DNA of 40,206 bases from CAYQDR01 sp964416315 (GTDB lineage: Bacteria; Methylomirabilota; Methylomirabilia; Rokubacteriales; DASRDR01), in the NCBI GenBank assembly GCA_964416315.1, contig CAYQDR010000031.1, positions 1-40,206 of the forward strand, read 5' to 3'. The notes under the pieces were generated by a model. It worked only from the letters and a program-made list of their open reading frames with translations, was not told where the DNA came from and did no database searches. The first letter of the stretch is position 1. Each line of letters begins with the position of its first letter. The translations under genes were made by a program, and so were the position numbers. Below, in pieces: positions 40,157 through 40,206 of this stretch.

Positions 40157-40206
40157 TGGTCCGACCCGCAAATCCCGCCGGGGAAATCGATCGGCGCGGA
40201 CCTGCC

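Noticed and set aside
1..40206. Phage, insertion sequence, CRISPR array, toxin-antitoxin or tRNA/rRNA gene.
   Set aside because: No transposase, integrase, direct-repeat array or RNA gene sequence was found; all coding space is explained by housekeeping and transport genes.

Overview
This is a very GC-rich stretch (my estimate is about 70% G+C or more) in which every gene I accept, 35 intact genes and one broken one, lies on the + strand. Genes are tightly packed, with many 4-base start/stop overlaps and frequent GTG starts. A Gram-negative-type envelope is implied by FtsEX with an EnvC-like activator, CtpA, secreted binding proteins and proton-pumping complex I. Gene content and style fit an uncultivated soil or subsurface lineage such as Rokubacteria/Methylomirabilota, or a deltaproteobacterium-like group. 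That placement is inference only: there is no rRNA gene in the window.

Layout. (1) 1-5.5 kb: yvcK(glmR)-glmU-glmS, the regulator and enzymes of UDP-GlcNAc supply, followed by a small membrane protein. A perfect core sigma-54 promoter lies just upstream of glmS. (2) 5.5-11 kb: a UvrD/PcrA helicase, then gatC-gatA-gatB for tRNA-dependent amidation. (3) 11-17.3 kb: ftsE-ftsX-envC-ctpA-yibQ-tsaD, a division and cell-wall group ending in a tRNA t6A enzyme. (4) 17.3-20 kb: an NtrB/NtrC-type two-component pair, then a DUF72 remnant with a large internal deletion. (5) 20-26.8 kb: nuoL-nuoM-nuoN from their own promoter, then an MFS transporter and a Rid-family protein. (6) 26.8-35 kb: a HAD phosphatase, glpD, ugpB-ugpA-ugpE, a secreted glycerophosphodiesterase and glpK, together a glycerophosphodiester/glycerol-3-phosphate salvage cluster. 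(7) 35-40.2 kb: a PotD/PotA/PotB/PotC-like importer with a divergent binding protein, and a further extracytoplasmic binding protein whose permease genes would lie beyond the window.

How the parts may work together. In the salvage region a secreted phosphodiesterase and a Ugp-type importer would deliver glycerol-3-phosphate, which GlpD oxidises into the quinone pool. GlpK and the HAD enzyme would interconvert glycerol and glycerol-3-phosphate. No ugpC ATPase accompanies ugpBAE, and the only nearby importer ATPase is the PotA-like one, so sharing is possible. The NtrC-type activator and the sigma-54 promoter before the glutamine-consuming enzyme GlmS suggest nitrogen or envelope control of amino-sugar synthesis, although no direct link is shown.

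The spacers carry at least three kinds of palindromic repeat. One pair has a covarying stem. One repeat abuts the glpK start codon and another provides the probable ribosome binding site of potA. I see no phage, insertion sequence, CRISPR array, tRNA or rRNA. No wholly new multi-gene system is evident. The most promising points are the sigma-54 promoter before glmS, the FtsE with altered ATPase motifs, the salvage cluster without UgpC, and the repeat families.
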